DNA from: Listeria swaminathanii
Lineage (GTDB): Bacteria; Bacillota; Bacilli; Lactobacillales; Listeriaceae
DNA: 64,000 nt
Direction: 5' to 3'
NCBI RefSeq assembly: GCF_014229645.1
Contig: NZ_JAATOD010000002.1
Span: 62,001 to 126,000 of the forward strand
The notes below the pieces were generated by a model that ran no database searches, was not told the DNA's origin, and was given only the letters and a program-made list of their open reading frames with translations. The translations under genes and the position numbers were made by a program. Shown piece after piece: positions 29,556 through 39,637 of this stretch. How positions within the stretch are numbered: the stretch's first letter is position 1; every line of letters starts with the position of its first letter.

Positions 29556-30539
29556 TTATCGCCCTCTCGTCATTTCTTTTTCCTTCAAACCGAACTCCGC
29601 ATAGAAGTCCCGCTTCATTTCTAATAAATAGCGCAAATCATTCATAAACTGGAATAAAATCGCTCTATTCTCAAATTCTGCCCGTGTTTCTGGGAGCTTA
29701 CTACTGCGAAACTCATGCACCATCGTTGTAATTTCCGCTACTAAATCCTCTGCTGTATTATGTTCATCTAGTGTTTGCGCCGTTTTTTCCGTAATTTCCG
29801 CCAGTGCCATGCTTTGCTCCGAAGAATGATCAAACGCGACTAAATGCCGTTTCATTTGCGTCAAAATCCGGTACTGCACGAGCCGCATGTCCACATACTG
29901 CGAATAATAATGAGACGAAGCAAAAAACTGGTTGTCCAAATTTCGCGCGGCTTTTTCTTGCGCATAGTCTAGTGTACCCTTTAATTGGTGTAATAAGCCA
30001 AATTCATCATGATATTCCGATTGATTTCGAAGTCCTTGCGTCATCTCCGTTAAAATTTGGCGCATAATCGCTTCGATTTTTTGTTGACTTCGTTTTATTT
30101 CGTCTTCCATTTTCGGCATGTATAAATTTAAAATAATTGCAATACCAGCGCCGACCGCCATGAGTAATAGTTCATTTTTAAACCAAAAGAATGATAATGA
30201 TTGTTCTAATAAAATGTGTGATACGAGTACCGAGCTAACAACAATCCCGTCCGCCACGTGTAATTTAACAGCGAGGGGAATAAAAATAAGTAAATAAAGT
30301 CCAAAACTCACTGCATTATAGCCGATTAGCATGAAAAATACGGCTGCAATCGAGAGCGCCAAAACGGTCGAATAAACCCGCTGAACGGCTAATTGTAAAG
30401 ACCCCTTTTTCGTATTTTGTACACTTAAAATCGCGATAATCCCCGCCGAAACTGCATACTCCAAATGTAGCCATTCCGCTAAAATAATCGCTAGTGTCGC
30501 TGCAATCGCGGTTTTCACCGTTCGCATTCCAATCCGCAT
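29556..30539 (-). CDS. Aromatic acid exporter (ArAE_1) family membrane protein
   Basis: The 327-residue product has an N-terminal membrane half with about five helices (GMRTVKTAIAATLAIILAEWLHLEYAVSAGIIAI) and a long helical cytoplasmic C-terminal half starting near residue 145. This is the layout of the DUF939/ArAE_1 proteins such as B. subtilis YqjA. A role in efflux of aromatic carboxylates is inferred from the family name only. Confidence 0.82.
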   Translation of the reverse strand: MRIGMRTVKTAIAATLAIILAEWLHLEYAVSAGIIAILSVQNTKKGSLQLAVQRVYSTVLALSIAAVFFMLIGYNAVSFGLYLLIFIPLAVKLHVADGIVVSSVLVSHILLEQSLSFFWFKNELLLMAVGAGIAIILNLYMPKMEDEIKRSQQKIEAIMRQILTEMTQGLRNQSEYHDEFGLLHQLKGTLDYAQEKAARNLDNQFFASSHYYSQYVDMRLVQYRILTQMKRHLVAFDHSSEQSMALAEITEKTAQTLDEHNTAEDLVAEITTMVHEFRSSKLPETRAEFENRAILFQFMNDLRYLLEMKRDFYAEFGLKEKEMTRGR

Positions 30540-30632
30540 ATGTCCCGTCCCCTTTCTATGTCCAACTTATCATAGCACGAAAGCGAAAATCGCAAAAGAA
30601 AAACCTTGAAGATTACTCCCCAAGGTCCCACA

Positions 30633-31256
30633 TTATTCTTCATCTAGTGTTTTTTTGAAACGTGCCCGGAAAAAGAACCCTAGCCCAACAACAACAAGTA
30701 TCGCAATGACACTATAAATAATTGTCGAAAAACTATCCATGAAAACAATAATTTCATTCCATGACTCACCTAGCATCGCGCCAAGCCCAATTAAAACCGT
30801 GTTCCAAAGCAAGCTTCCCGCAGTCGTTAGGACTAAAAAACGCGACATTTTCATCTTCGTCATCCCAGCTGGAATTGAAATCAAGCTTCGTATCAACGGA
30901 ATCATCCGACATAAAAATACCGCCCAACTGCCATATTTCAAAAAGAAACTTTCTGCGCGTTCAATATCCGACTCCTTCAGTCGCAAAATCCGACCATACT
31001 TTAATACAATTTTTGTCAGCCGTTCCTTACCAAAATACGAGGCCACTTTATAAAGTAAAATAGCGCCAACGACCGACCCAAGTGTTGCTACAATAATCAC
31101 CATCACTACATTTAGCGATGAAACTGTCGTCATAAATCCACCAAAAGTTAAGATAATCTCAGAGGGAATCGGCGGAAACAAGTTCTCAACCATAATCAAT
31201 ACAAAAATACCAATATAGCCAAAATCAGCCATAATACTTGTAATCCAAGTTTCCAA
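30633..31256 (-). CDS. DedA-family membrane protein
   Basis: DedA/VTT proteins take part in lipid-carrier recycling and membrane homeostasis. The product has the family motifs ENLFPPIPSEIILTFGG, FGKERL, and CRMIPLIRSLISIPAGMTKM, where the E and R residues are functionally important in homologs. A GTG at 31265 overlaps the GGAG ribosome site. The TTG at 31256 is eight bases downstream and gives 207 residues; I prefer it. Confidence 0.9.
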   Translation of the reverse strand: METWITSIMADFGYIGIFVLIMVENLFPPIPSEIILTFGGFMTTVSSLNVVMVIIVATLGSVVGAILLYKVASYFGKERLTKIVLKYGRILRLKESDIERAESFFLKYGSWAVFLCRMIPLIRSLISIPAGMTKMKMSRFLVLTTAGSLLWNTVLIGLGAMLGESWNEIIVFMDSFSTIIYSVIAILVVVGLGFFFRARFKKTLDEE

Positions 31257-31350
31257 AAAACACACTCCTGTACTTTATTTCCCTTTTAAAGTAAGTGCTT
31301 GCTTTTTTAAGTGTACTATACTATCCTAATATTTTCAATGAATTTGCTAG

Positions 31351-31386
31351 AAAAAAGAACTTGGCAGCTGTTACCTACCAAGTTCT
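31351..31386 (-). terminator. Terminator after the phosphohexomutase gene
   Basis: AGAACTTGG and CCAAGTTCT pair as a nine-base stem, followed on the minus strand by six T. It lies 7 bases behind the stop at 31394. Confidence 0.9.
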
Positions 31387-31393
31387 CAAATAT

Positions 31394-32905
31394 TTATATA
31401 CTTAAATCAGCCTTGTTCGCAAAAAATCCCGCTAAACGATTTTTCACTTTTTGGATACCACCAGCTTCATCACTCTCTAAATTCATCGGCATTACCGGTT
31501 CATGAAGGCTCATTCGCAGCAAGAACCATCCTTCGCCAAGCTCACCACTCGTATTCACGCGAATGCCTTCCTGGTTAACAGGCTCAATTTCCATATCCGC
31601 ATCTGCTTCCACAAACGCCTGAAAATCAGCCAATACTTCTTTTCCATAAGCTTTAAAATCTGGTGCTGTAATGCTTAAACGAATTTCTTCGCTTTCTGCT
31701 GGTTCTTTTAAGTCGGCAATTAAGTCCGGCAAATCTTGGCCATTTTTACGTAAAGTCGCATAGGTCATTAAAATTTTGGCGATTAAGTAGGCGCCATCAT
31801 CTAAGAAATAATTTTCTTTTAATGCGGCATGTCCACTTACTTCAATCGCGATTTCAGACGCTGTTCCACTAGCATTAAGTCGCAGCGCTTCATTGATAAC
31901 GTTACGATAACCACGTTTAAAACGATGCTGCTTGCCACCTTTCGCTTCAATAAACGCTTGTAAATGACCGGATGTTGTCGAGTCAGTCACAATCGTCGTC
32001 CCAGGTTTTTCTTCTAGAATAATGCTCGAGATAACAGCAATAAGTGGATTGCGGTTTAAGCTTTCGCCGTTTTTATCCATAATCGCCGCACGATCCACAT
32101 CCGTATCAAAAATCACGCCTAAATCCGCCCCACTAGCCAGCACCGCTTTTTTCAAACTAGCCATCGCTTCCTCGTTGTCAGGATTCGGAATATGATTCGG
32201 GAAATTTCCATCCGGCTCTAAAAACTGACTACCAGAAATATCTGCGCCAAGCTCTGCCAATACTTTTTCAGCAAAGAAGCCGCCTGCGCCATTACCAGCA
32301 TCAACAATGATATGGCTTCCTTGTAACGGTTTCATTTTATCAGCCGCATCCGTAATTCCCGCTCTAATTTTATCTGTTAAATCTGCTGCATATGTAGAAA
32401 GTAAGTCTTGTTTGGTCACTTTACCAGTGTTTCCGCCGTTTTCAATGAAAGATTTATCTGCGTGGGCCACAATGTAATCAATATCCTCGTGTTCCGCACC
32501 GCCAGATTTGGTAAATAATTTTAACCCATTATACATAAAAGGTAAGTGGCTCGCTGTAATCATAATGCCGGCATCGCAGTTGTAGTCCTCATATTGAGTC
32601 GCCATAAACATGGCTGGCGTTGTTGCAAGCCCAACATCCACTACATCCAGTCCCGCAAAAGTAAGACCTTTTACGAGTGCCGCTTTTAATCGTTCAGCTG
32701 AAAGTCTGCTATCATGGCCAATTGCCACTTTTGCCTGACCTTCCACTTTTTTCTCCTCTTTTAGCCATTTCGCAAAGCCATAAGCAATCTTTTCTACACG
32801 TTCGTCTGTTAGCGTAATCTGATATTTTTCCGTAGCAATAGCTATTCCACGTATGTCTGATCCGTTTTGCAGTGCTTCTAACGCTTTCGTTTCTGATTGA
32901 TTCAT
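31394..32905 (-). CDS. Phosphomannomutase/phosphoglucomutase family protein
   Basis: Alpha-D-phosphohexomutase that moves phosphate between C1 and C6 of a hexose. The 503-residue product has the phosphoserine loop ITASHLPFMYNGLK near residue 115, the metal loop FDTDVDRAA, the sugar-specificity loop EVSGHAAL (in place of the usual GEMSGH) and a C-terminal phosphate-binding part. The frame opens at 32959, but the ATG at 32905 has a GGAGG site six bases ahead. Which sugar it uses, and hence its pathway, cannot be decided; it differs from the PgcA and GlmM subfamilies in the specificity loop. Confidence 0.88.
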   Translation of the reverse strand: MNQSETKALEALQNGSDIRGIAIATEKYQITLTDERVEKIAYGFAKWLKEEKKVEGQAKVAIGHDSRLSAERLKAALVKGLTFAGLDVVDVGLATTPAMFMATQYEDYNCDAGIMITASHLPFMYNGLKLFTKSGGAEHEDIDYIVAHADKSFIENGGNTGKVTKQDLLSTYAADLTDKIRAGITDAADKMKPLQGSHIIVDAGNGAGGFFAEKVLAELGADISGSQFLEPDGNFPNHIPNPDNEEAMASLKKAVLASGADLGVIFDTDVDRAAIMDKNGESLNRNPLIAVISSIILEEKPGTTIVTDSTTSGHLQAFIEAKGGKQHRFKRGYRNVINEALRLNASGTASEIAIEVSGHAALKENYFLDDGAYLIAKILMTYATLRKNGQDLPDLIADLKEPAESEEIRLSITAPDFKAYGKEVLADFQAFVEADADMEIEPVNQEGIRVNTSGELGEGWFLLRMSLHEPVMPMNLESDEAGGIQKVKNRLAGFFANKADLSI

Positions 32906-32973
32906 GTCATTCCTCCAGCTTCTGTATTTTTCCCCTTCATTATAGCTTATATTGCGCATAATTCACATAGTAA

Positions 32974-33849
32974 TTAGGAAAGATTTGTTTTTTTCGCAAT
33001 GATTATTTGCAAATCGACCGTTAGTTCTTCTGGTGGGTTTCCCAGTAATTCACTTTTTTTATTCGCTTCAATATGCCATCCAAGTGGGGTCATTTCTAGA
33101 AAATCGGCAAATAAATCTTTTGCAATTGGCGCTTTATATGTGATTCGCTCGACATGTTCCACCGTTAATTTTTCTGCCAGCCGTGATGTGACCGATTCAT
33201 TCGAATAACTGCTCTTCTCATCCACATAAATAAATTCCCGCAATTCCCGTAAATAATTCGCCTCAGGAACTACTTTTAGCAAAAAACCATCCGTTTGGAG
33301 TAGTCGTTTAAACTCTTCATAATTCGAAGGTGATAAAATATTTAAAATGGCATCTGCTGTCTCTTTTTGATTCGGACAATTGGCTAAATCAGCCACGGTC
33401 CAAACAATTCCCGGATAATCCCGTGCAGCCTGTTTGACGCCTTCTTTAGCAATATCGAGTCCAACAGCTTGCACGTCGCAATCCGTTGCTTGAAGCTGCT
33501 CTACAACTCGCGCTAAATGACTTCCCTCACCGCAACCTGCATCGTATATCACAATCTGCTCTTTTTTCGTCTCAGCAATGATTTCTGTAACCCGTTCGAT
33601 TAACTTTCCAAAAAAGCCACTAGCAATAATTTTCTTTCGTGACTCAAATAAAGCTTGATCGTATTTTGTTTTATGCGCTTGCTTCAACAAATGTAAATAG
33701 CCAGGCTTGGCGATATCAAAAGCATGACGTTCTGAGCATACAAATGAACGCGGCTCACTAAATTCGAACGCACTACCGCAAATCGGGCAAGCAAGAAGCG
33801 CAATACTCTCTTCCATAGCGCGTTTATTTATCTCCATTTTTGATAACAA
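32974..33849 (-). CDS. rlmA: 23S rRNA (guanine-N1)-methyltransferase, RlmA/TlrB-like
   Basis: Methylates N1 of a guanine in 23S rRNA helix 35. The 291-residue product has an N-terminal zinc finger (CPICGS, then CSERHAF) and a class I SAM domain with VIYDAGCGEGSH near residue 105. RlmA(I) and RlmA(II) forms target neighbouring bases and I cannot tell them apart with certainty; Gram-positive members are usually RlmA(II). The TTG at 33849 follows GGAGTG at good spacing and gives more plausible initiation than the ATG 12 bases later. Confidence 0.87.
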   Translation of the reverse strand: MLSKMEINKRAMEESIALLACPICGSAFEFSEPRSFVCSERHAFDIAKPGYLHLLKQAHKTKYDQALFESRKKIIASGFFGKLIERVTEIIAETKKEQIVIYDAGCGEGSHLARVVEQLQATDCDVQAVGLDIAKEGVKQAARDYPGIVWTVADLANCPNQKETADAILNILSPSNYEEFKRLLQTDGFLLKVVPEANYLRELREFIYVDEKSSYSNESVTSRLAEKLTVEHVERITYKAPIAKDLFADFLEMTPLGWHIEANKKSELLGNPPEELTVDLQIIIAKKTNLS

Positions 33850-33870
33850 TTAATCTTCACTCCACTCGAA

Positions 33871-33898
33871 AAACGTTGCCCGCAATCAGGCAACGTTT
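33871..33898 (-). terminator. Terminator after dfrA
   Basis: AACGTTGCC (33872-33880) and GGCAACGTT (33889-33897) form a perfect nine-pair stem with an eight-base loop, followed by TTTTTC on the minus strand. It closes the ABC-F/thyA/dfrA run. Confidence 0.88.
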
Positions 33899-33901
33899 CT
33901 A

Positions 33902-34384
33902 CTAATTTCTTTCATACGTATAAAAAGTGTAATTGTACTTGTTTTTTTCATCTTTTTCATGGGGTTCTTTCGCAACTTCCGAAAAATTCTCCCAGTCTAC
34001 TTCAGGAAAGGCCGTATCTGCATCAAATTCCGCATCAATTTTTGTGACAATCAATTGATCCGCCACATCCATAAATAAGCGATAAATTTCCGCACCACCA
34101 GCGATATAAATCGGTTCCCCCGTCTTAGCAAGCGCCAAAACCTCATCGCGCGAATGCAAGATTTCCGCATCGTCTAACTGCAATTCTTTATCCCGCGTTA
34201 ATACGATGGTCTTTCTATTCGGCAATGCTTTCCCCAAAGATTCATAGGTTTTGCGTCCCATAACAAGCGTTTTCCCAGTCGTCGTTTTTTTGAAAAACTG
34301 CAAATCGCCCGGTAAGTGCCACGGCATTTTGTTATCTTTACCGATGTTGCCAGCGCGGTCTTGTGCCCAAACAAAAATTATCAT
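33902..34384 (-). CDS. dfrA: Dihydrofolate reductase
   Basis: Reduces dihydrofolate to tetrahydrofolate; target of trimethoprim. The 160-residue product has the chromosomal-type features FVWAQDRAGNIGKDNKMPWHLPGDLQFFK, MGRKTYESLGKALPNR and YIAGGAEIYRLF. It lies 15 bases after thyA, whose reaction produces dihydrofolate, so the pair closes the dTMP cycle. Confidence 0.97.
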   Translation of the reverse strand: MIIFVWAQDRAGNIGKDNKMPWHLPGDLQFFKKTTTGKTLVMGRKTYESLGKALPNRKTIVLTRDKELQLDDAEILHSRDEVLALAKTGEPIYIAGGAEIYRLFMDVADQLIVTKIDAEFDADTAFPEVDWENFSEVAKEPHEKDEKNKYNYTFYTYERN

Positions 34385-34399
34385 CCAAGAAAACCTCCC

Positions 34400-35344
34400 T
34401 TATACTGAAATTGGTGCTTTAATCGCTGGATCCGGATTATAGCCATCAAGTGAAATATCCGCGACATCAAAATCAAAAATCGTTGCCGGTTTATCTGAAA
34501 GCACTAATTTTGGAAGTGCATGCGGTGTTCTCGATAACTGCTCTTTTACTTGTTCGATATGATTATTATAAAGATGCGCATCACCCATTGTGTGGATAAA
34601 CTCCCCTACATCAAGCCCCACTTCACGGGCAATAAGATGTGTCAGAAGTGCATAACTCGCAATATTAAACGGTACGCCTAAGAAAATATCCGCACTGCGT
34701 TGATACAGTTGGCACGATAATTTCCCATCCGCCACATAAAATTGGAACAACGAATGACATGGCGGCAAAGCCATATTCGGAATATCTTCCGGGTTCCAAG
34801 CAGACACAATCAATCGGCGCGAGTTCGGGTTCGTTTTAATCATTTCAATCAAATCAGCTAACTGATCAATTGTTTCCCCTTGCGAAGTTTTCCATTCGCG
34901 CCACTGTTTGCCGTAAATATTCCCTAGTTCACCGTATTTATTCGCAAATGCTTCATCCTCTAAAATACGCTTTTTAAATTGTGCCATTTCCGCTTGATAT
35001 ACTTCTTTGAATGCCGGATCACTTTCTGCTCTCAGTCCAAAATCCGTCATATCTTCGCCTTTGTACTCAGCGCTTTTCACAAAACGCTCAAAAGCCCATT
35101 CATTCCAAATATTATTATTATGCTGTAAAAGGTAGCGAATATTCGTATCTCCATGTAAAAACCATAGCAGTTCACTTACTACAAGTTTAAATGGTACACG
35201 TTTTGTTGTCATAATCGGAAAGCCCTCTTGTAAATCAAAACGCATTTGATAACCAAATGTGCTGATTGTTCCAGTTCCAGTGCGATCCCCTTTTTGTGTT
35301 CCATTCTCTAAAACGTACTTTTCTAAATCCAAATATTGTTTCAT
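34400..35344 (-). CDS. thyA: Thymidylate synthase
   Basis: Methylates dUMP to dTMP with methylene-tetrahydrofolate. The 314-residue product has the catalytic [12 protein letters not shown] motif and the [20 protein letters not shown] dUMP-binding region. The GTG at 35353 is in frame, but ATG 35344 after AAGGAGTG matches the family start [12 protein letters not shown]. It belongs to the ABC-F/thyA/dfrA run and starts 12 bases after the ABC-F stop. Confidence 0.97.
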   Translation of the reverse strand: MKQYLDLEKYVLENGTQKGDRTGTGTISTFGYQMRFDLQEGFPIMTTKRVPFKLVVSELLWFLHGDTNIRYLLQHNNNIWNEWAFERFVKSAEYKGEDMTDFGLRAESDPAFKEVYQAEMAQFKKRILEDEAFANKYGELGNIYGKQWREWKTSQGETIDQLADLIEMIKTNPNSRRLIVSAWNPEDIPNMALPPCHSLFQFYVADGKLSCQLYQRSADIFLGVPFNIASYALLTHLIAREVGLDVGEFIHTMGDAHLYNNHIEQVKEQLSRTPHALPKLVLSDKPATIFDFDVADISLDGYNPDPAIKAPISV

Positions 35345-35356
35345 CGTTCGCACTCC

Positions 35357-37249
35357 TTATTCCGCATATTGTGATAAAAATTCCCAGCGTTCCATCATTT
35401 GTTCCAATTCTTTTTCTTTCGCTGTAATGAGTCCGCTAATTTCTGCTGCTTTGGTAAAGTCTGCTCCGGTTTGTTCCAATGTTTCGTTTAGCGACTCAAT
35501 CGTTTGTTCTAATTCGCTAATCGCATCTTCAATTCCGTCCCACTCCAGTTGTTCTTGGTAGGTTAGTTTGACTTTCTCTTTTTTCTCAGGTGCTGACTTT
35601 CCGACCGAAGTATTCGCCATTTTTTTCATTGATTTCGCTGGTTTTCCTTTGGCCTCAAGTTCTTTCAAATAATCACTATATTCTCCGTAGAAAATTTCTA
35701 CTTCCCCAATCGCCCGGAAAACGAGCAATTTATTCACAACTTTGTCAAGGAAATATCTATCATGGCTGACCGTAATGACCGTGCCGTTGAATGATTCTAA
35801 ATAATCTTCTAAAACGGTTAATGTTTGCGTATCTAAGTCATTGGTCGGCTCATCTAGTAGCAATACATTAGGACGTTCCATCAAAATGCGCAGTAAGAAT
35901 AATCGGCGTTTTTCCCCACCAGATAAGCTACCAATTTTCTTCCCGTGTGAATTAGGTGGGAATAAAAATCGTTCTAGCATCGCGCTCACGCTAATTACTT
36001 CGCCGCCGGATGTCGTTACTTGCTCGCCTGCTTCTTGCAAATAAGCAATCATTCGCATATCCGGGTCCATTTCTTCATTTTGTTGCGTATAATAACCGAT
36101 TTGTACCGTTTGTCCAGTAAGCACTTCGCCGGCATCAGGTGCTAGTTTCCCAGCTAACATGTTCAGTAAAGTTGATTTACCAGTTCCGTTATTCCCTGTA
36201 ATACCAAGGCGTTCTCCCGGTTGGATAATCAAACTAAAATCTTGTAATACTTGTTTTTCATCAAAGCGTTTTTCTAAGTTTTTCAGTTCGAAAACATCTT
36301 TTCCGAGACGGCTAGTGACAAAATCAATCGCCAATTCCGAGTCATCCACTTTTGTTTTCACTTTTTTCTCTAAATCATGGAAACGGTCTTGTCTGGCATT
36401 TTGTTTCGTTGCCCGACCTTGTGGACCGCGGCGCATCCATGCCAGTTCTTTTCGGTACAAGTTTTTATTTTTCTCGGATTCACGTACTTCATTTTCCATC
36501 CGAATTGCCTTAGATTCCATGAATTTCTCGTAGTTCCCAACATAGCGATAAGCCGAACCGCGGTCTAGTTCCACCATATGGTTCGTTACACGGTCAAGGA
36601 AATAACGATCATGGGTAACGAGCAAGACAGCGCCTTTAAAGCGATTTAAGTATTCTTCTAACCAGCGAATCGACTGAAAATCCAAATGGTTGGTAGGCTC
36701 ATCCAAAATAAGCAAATCTGGTGTCTCGATTAAAACTTGCGCCAAACCAACCCGTTTTCGTTGTCCACCAGAAAGCGCGCTTATTTTCGCTGTTAGATCC
36801 GTAATGCCAAGTCTTTCCAAAATCGTTTTCGCTTCTGTGTTCATATCCCAAGCCGCACTAGCATCCATTTCCTGGCTAGCCGCCGTATAAGCATCGTGTA
36901 ATTTGGTGTTTTCAGAGTCAAGCGACATCGCCAGCAAGACTTCTTCATACTTACGCATAGCTCGAAGCGCCGCAGTATCCCCGTCAAAAACAGCCGCGAG
37001 AACTGTATCCTCTTCATTAAACGCAGGATCTTGCGCCAAATAACCAATCGTATAATCTTTTGCTTTCGTAACTGTACCTTTATCCCCAGATTCACTTCCA
37101 GAAATAATTTGCAATAACGTCGATTTCCCGGTACCATTTACACCGATTAAACCAATACGTTCGCCCTCTGTTATCGTTAGCGAGATATTTTCAAACAGGC
37201 TTTTTTCACCATATGTTTTTGTTAAATTTTCCACTTTTAATTGTTTCAT
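35357..37249 (-). CDS. ABC-F family ATPase, YfmR/Uup-like
   Basis: Soluble twin-ATPase without membrane domain that acts on the ribosome. The 630-residue product has two ABC cassettes, each with Walker A (GVNGTGKST and GNNGTGKST), signature (LSGGQRKRV and LSGGEKRRL) and Walker B with DEPTNHLD or DEPTNDLD. A linker (about 245-310) separates the cassettes, and a C-terminal coiled coil (about 560-630) is typical of Uup-type members. That tail and the length fit B. subtilis YfmR, reported to relieve ribosome stalling. It is not one of the clear antibiotic-resistance subtypes as far as I can tell. Confidence 0.88.
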   Translation of the reverse strand: MKQLKVENLTKTYGEKSLFENISLTITEGERIGLIGVNGTGKSTLLQIISGSESGDKGTVTKAKDYTIGYLAQDPAFNEEDTVLAAVFDGDTAALRAMRKYEEVLLAMSLDSENTKLHDAYTAASQEMDASAAWDMNTEAKTILERLGITDLTAKISALSGGQRKRVGLAQVLIETPDLLILDEPTNHLDFQSIRWLEEYLNRFKGAVLLVTHDRYFLDRVTNHMVELDRGSAYRYVGNYEKFMESKAIRMENEVRESEKNKNLYRKELAWMRRGPQGRATKQNARQDRFHDLEKKVKTKVDDSELAIDFVTSRLGKDVFELKNLEKRFDEKQVLQDFSLIIQPGERLGITGNNGTGKSTLLNMLAGKLAPDAGEVLTGQTVQIGYYTQQNEEMDPDMRMIAYLQEAGEQVTTSGGEVISVSAMLERFLFPPNSHGKKIGSLSGGEKRRLFLLRILMERPNVLLLDEPTNDLDTQTLTVLEDYLESFNGTVITVSHDRYFLDKVVNKLLVFRAIGEVEIFYGEYSDYLKELEAKGKPAKSMKKMANTSVGKSAPEKKEKVKLTYQEQLEWDGIEDAISELEQTIESLNETLEQTGADFTKAAEISGLITAKEKELEQMMERWEFLSQYAE

Positions 37250-37325
37250 TTAGTCCCATCCATTTCCTGTTCGTCCTTATCTATTCTAGCTGAAAACATA
37301 GAACATATCAATTGCTTAAATTGAA

Positions 37326-37364
37326 AAAAGTTCCAAAAGCGGCGAATCCACTTTTGGAACTTCT
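37326..37364 (-). terminator. Terminator after fhs
   Basis: AAGTTCCAAAAG (37328-37339) and CTTTTGGAACTT (37351-37362) form a perfect twelve-pair stem followed by TTTTC on the minus strand. Confidence 0.92.
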
Positions 37365-37368
37365 ACTT

Positions 37369-39051
37369 TTAAAATAAACCTTGCGCGTTACCATTTTCAT
37401 CAACATCCATATTTAATGCCGCTGGTTTTTTCGGTAAGCCTGGCATCGTCATTACGTCGCCTGTTAAAGCAACGACAAATCCAGCACCAAGTTTTGGAAT
37501 AAATTCGCGAATATGAATGACAAAATCAGTTGGGCGACCGAGCAATGTCGGATCGTCCGATAATGAATATTGTGTTTTCGCCATACAAATTGGATAGCGA
37601 TCCCAACCATATTTTTTAAATTCCACGATTTGTTTTTGTGCCTTGCTAGAAAGCTCCACGCCAATACCACCGTAAACCTTCGTCACAATCGCTTCTAATT
37701 TTTCTTCAATCGACCAAGCGTCATCATAAATGCGTTTGTAGTCCGCTGTTCCACTTTCCACAGCTGCAATTACTTTATCCGCGAGTTCAAGACCACCATC
37801 GCCGCCTTTTTCCCAAACTTCTGTTAAGGAGAACGGAATGCCATGTTCTTCGCAAAGCGCTTCTAATTTCGCCACTTCTGCGTTAGAATCAGTGATAAAT
37901 TTATTAATCGCTACCACGTACGGGATACCAAATGTTTGGATAGACTCCGTATGTTTTTGCAAGTTAGTAAAACCTTTAGCTAACGCATCGACATTTTCTT
38001 CGCTTAGTTCGGTTTTCAAAGCGCCGCCGTGCATTTTCAGCGCGCGAATCGTTGCTACAATAACCACACAATCCGGTGCTTTTCCAAGAGCAGGAACTTT
38101 AATATCTAAAAATTTCTCCGCGCCAAGGTCTGCACCAAAGCCAGCTTCTGTCACAACATATTCGCCAAGTCTAAGCGCTGTACTTGTCGCAGAAACACTA
38201 TTACAACCATGAGCTATATTGGCAAAAGGTCCGCCGTGCACGATTGCAGGTGTATGTTCTAACGTTTGCACTAAATTCGGTTTCAAGGCATCTTTTAATA
38301 GTAACGTTAACGCGCCTTCATAACCCATTTCGCCAACTGTAATTGGTTCTTTTTTATAGTTATAGCCAATCACAATTTCACTTAAGCGTTTCTTTAAATC
38401 TTTTAAATCGCTTGCTAAACAAATGATTGCCATGATTTCTGAAGCAACTGTAATATCAAAACCATCTTCGCGCGGAACACCTTGAATCGGGCCACCAAGA
38501 CCAACGACTACTTTTCGAAGCGCCCGGTCATTTAAATCAACCACACGTTTCCAAACGATTCTGCGTCCATCAATGTCTAAGTCATTACCTTGTTGCATAT
38601 GGTTATCGATAAATGCCGATAAAGCATTATTTGCAGCTGTAATCGCATGAAAATCGCCTGTAAAATGTAAATTAATATCTTCCATTGGAATAACTTGCGC
38701 ATATCCGCCACCAGTTGCCCCGCCTTTAATCCCCATAGTAGGTCCAAGCGATGGTTCGCGCAGTGCGATAACGGTTTTTTTATCTTTTTTAGAGAGTGCG
38801 TCACCAAGACCAACTGTCACTGTCGATTTACCTTCACCAGCTGGTGTTGGGTTAATCGCTGTTACAAGGACAAGTTTTCCTGGTTTTTTGTCTTTTAACG
38901 AGTGAATCGTATCATAGGATAACTTTGCTTTATACTTTCCGTAAAGTTCGAGTGCATCTGCGTCTAGTCCTAAATGTTCGGCAATAGTCGTAACTGGTAG
39001 AATTTCTGCTTTTGATGCAATTTCAATATCTGATTTCACTTTATTTGACAT
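37369..39051 (-). CDS. fhs: Formate-tetrahydrofolate ligase
   Basis: Makes 10-formyl-tetrahydrofolate from formate, ATP and tetrahydrofolate, feeding purine and formyl-Met-tRNA synthesis. The 560-residue product has the P-loop [18 protein letters not shown] near residue 69 and the family signatures [27 protein letters not shown] and [17 protein letters not shown]. The ATG follows GGAGGGG. I checked the leader for a tetrahydrofolate riboswitch and saw none. Confidence 0.97.
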   Translation of the reverse strand: MSNKVKSDIEIASKAEILPVTTIAEHLGLDADALELYGKYKAKLSYDTIHSLKDKKPGKLVLVTAINPTPAGEGKSTVTVGLGDALSKKDKKTVIALREPSLGPTMGIKGGATGGGYAQVIPMEDINLHFTGDFHAITAANNALSAFIDNHMQQGNDLDIDGRRIVWKRVVDLNDRALRKVVVGLGGPIQGVPREDGFDITVASEIMAIICLASDLKDLKKRLSEIVIGYNYKKEPITVGEMGYEGALTLLLKDALKPNLVQTLEHTPAIVHGGPFANIAHGCNSVSATSTALRLGEYVVTEAGFGADLGAEKFLDIKVPALGKAPDCVVIVATIRALKMHGGALKTELSEENVDALAKGFTNLQKHTESIQTFGIPYVVAINKFITDSNAEVAKLEALCEEHGIPFSLTEVWEKGGDGGLELADKVIAAVESGTADYKRIYDDAWSIEEKLEAIVTKVYGGIGVELSSKAQKQIVEFKKYGWDRYPICMAKTQYSLSDDPTLLGRPTDFVIHIREFIPKLGAGFVVALTGDVMTMPGLPKKPAALNMDVDENGNAQGLF

Positions 39052-39208
39052 GATATCCCCTCCGAATATGTATATTGTAACAAAGAATTAAGATATTTTG
39101 GCCACTTCAGTGCATCAAAAAAGCGCGACACCAAGCGATGTAACACCATTTTGATTCTAAAGTAAAACCTGATTGCGCAAAAATCAACATCTCAACCTTG
39201 GATTACCG

Positions 39209-39637
39209 TTATTCCTTTGTTTCTGGTTTGGTCGACTCCATTGCCTTAAGCGTCTTAAGCGCATCCGGATGATTTTCAAAAAACTGCACAACATCCCCAA
39301 TTCGGTCAATCGAATTCCAACTCAAGTGGTGTTCAATACCTTCCACATCATGATAAATATGGGATGGTTCTACGCCAATAATGCTTAAAAAACTTTCTAG
39401 TAATGCGTGTCTTTCTAGGAGCCTTTTCCCCATTTGTGTTCCTTTTGGCGTCAAAATTAATCCACGGTACTTTTCGTAGATTAAATATTCGTCTTTATCC
39501 AGCTTCTGTACCATTTTTGTTACAGAGGATGGATGGACAAATAACTCATCAGCAATATCCGAAACCCTGGCATAACCTTTCGTCTCAATAAGGGAATAGA
39601 TTTTTTCAATATAATCTTCCATACTAGGTGTTGGCAT
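39209..39637 (-). CDS. mntR: Manganese-dependent transcriptional regulator MntR
   Basis: DtxR-family repressor that binds DNA when loaded with Mn2+ and shuts off manganese uptake. The 142-residue product closely follows B. subtilis MntR: winged helix with [31 protein letters not shown], then the metal-binding dimer domain with [18 protein letters not shown]. Ligand positions Asp8, Glu11 and the Glu/His cluster are kept. The frame opens at 39667, but ATG 39637 has a GGAGGG site and matches the family start [13 protein letters not shown] probable target is the mnt operon at 10316-12813. Confidence 0.95.
   Translation of the reverse strand: MPTPSMEDYIEKIYSLIETKGYARVSDIADELFVHPSSVTKMVQKLDKDEYLIYEKYRGLILTPKGTQMGKRLLERHALLESFLSIIGVEPSHIYHDVEGIEHHLSWNSIDRIGDVVQFFENHPDALKTLKAMESTKPETKE

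Noticed and set aside
39052..39208. Possible tetrahydrofolate riboswitch upstream of fhs
   Set aside because: The conserved THF-riboswitch segments are absent; only a weak extended -10 and ordinary leader are seen.
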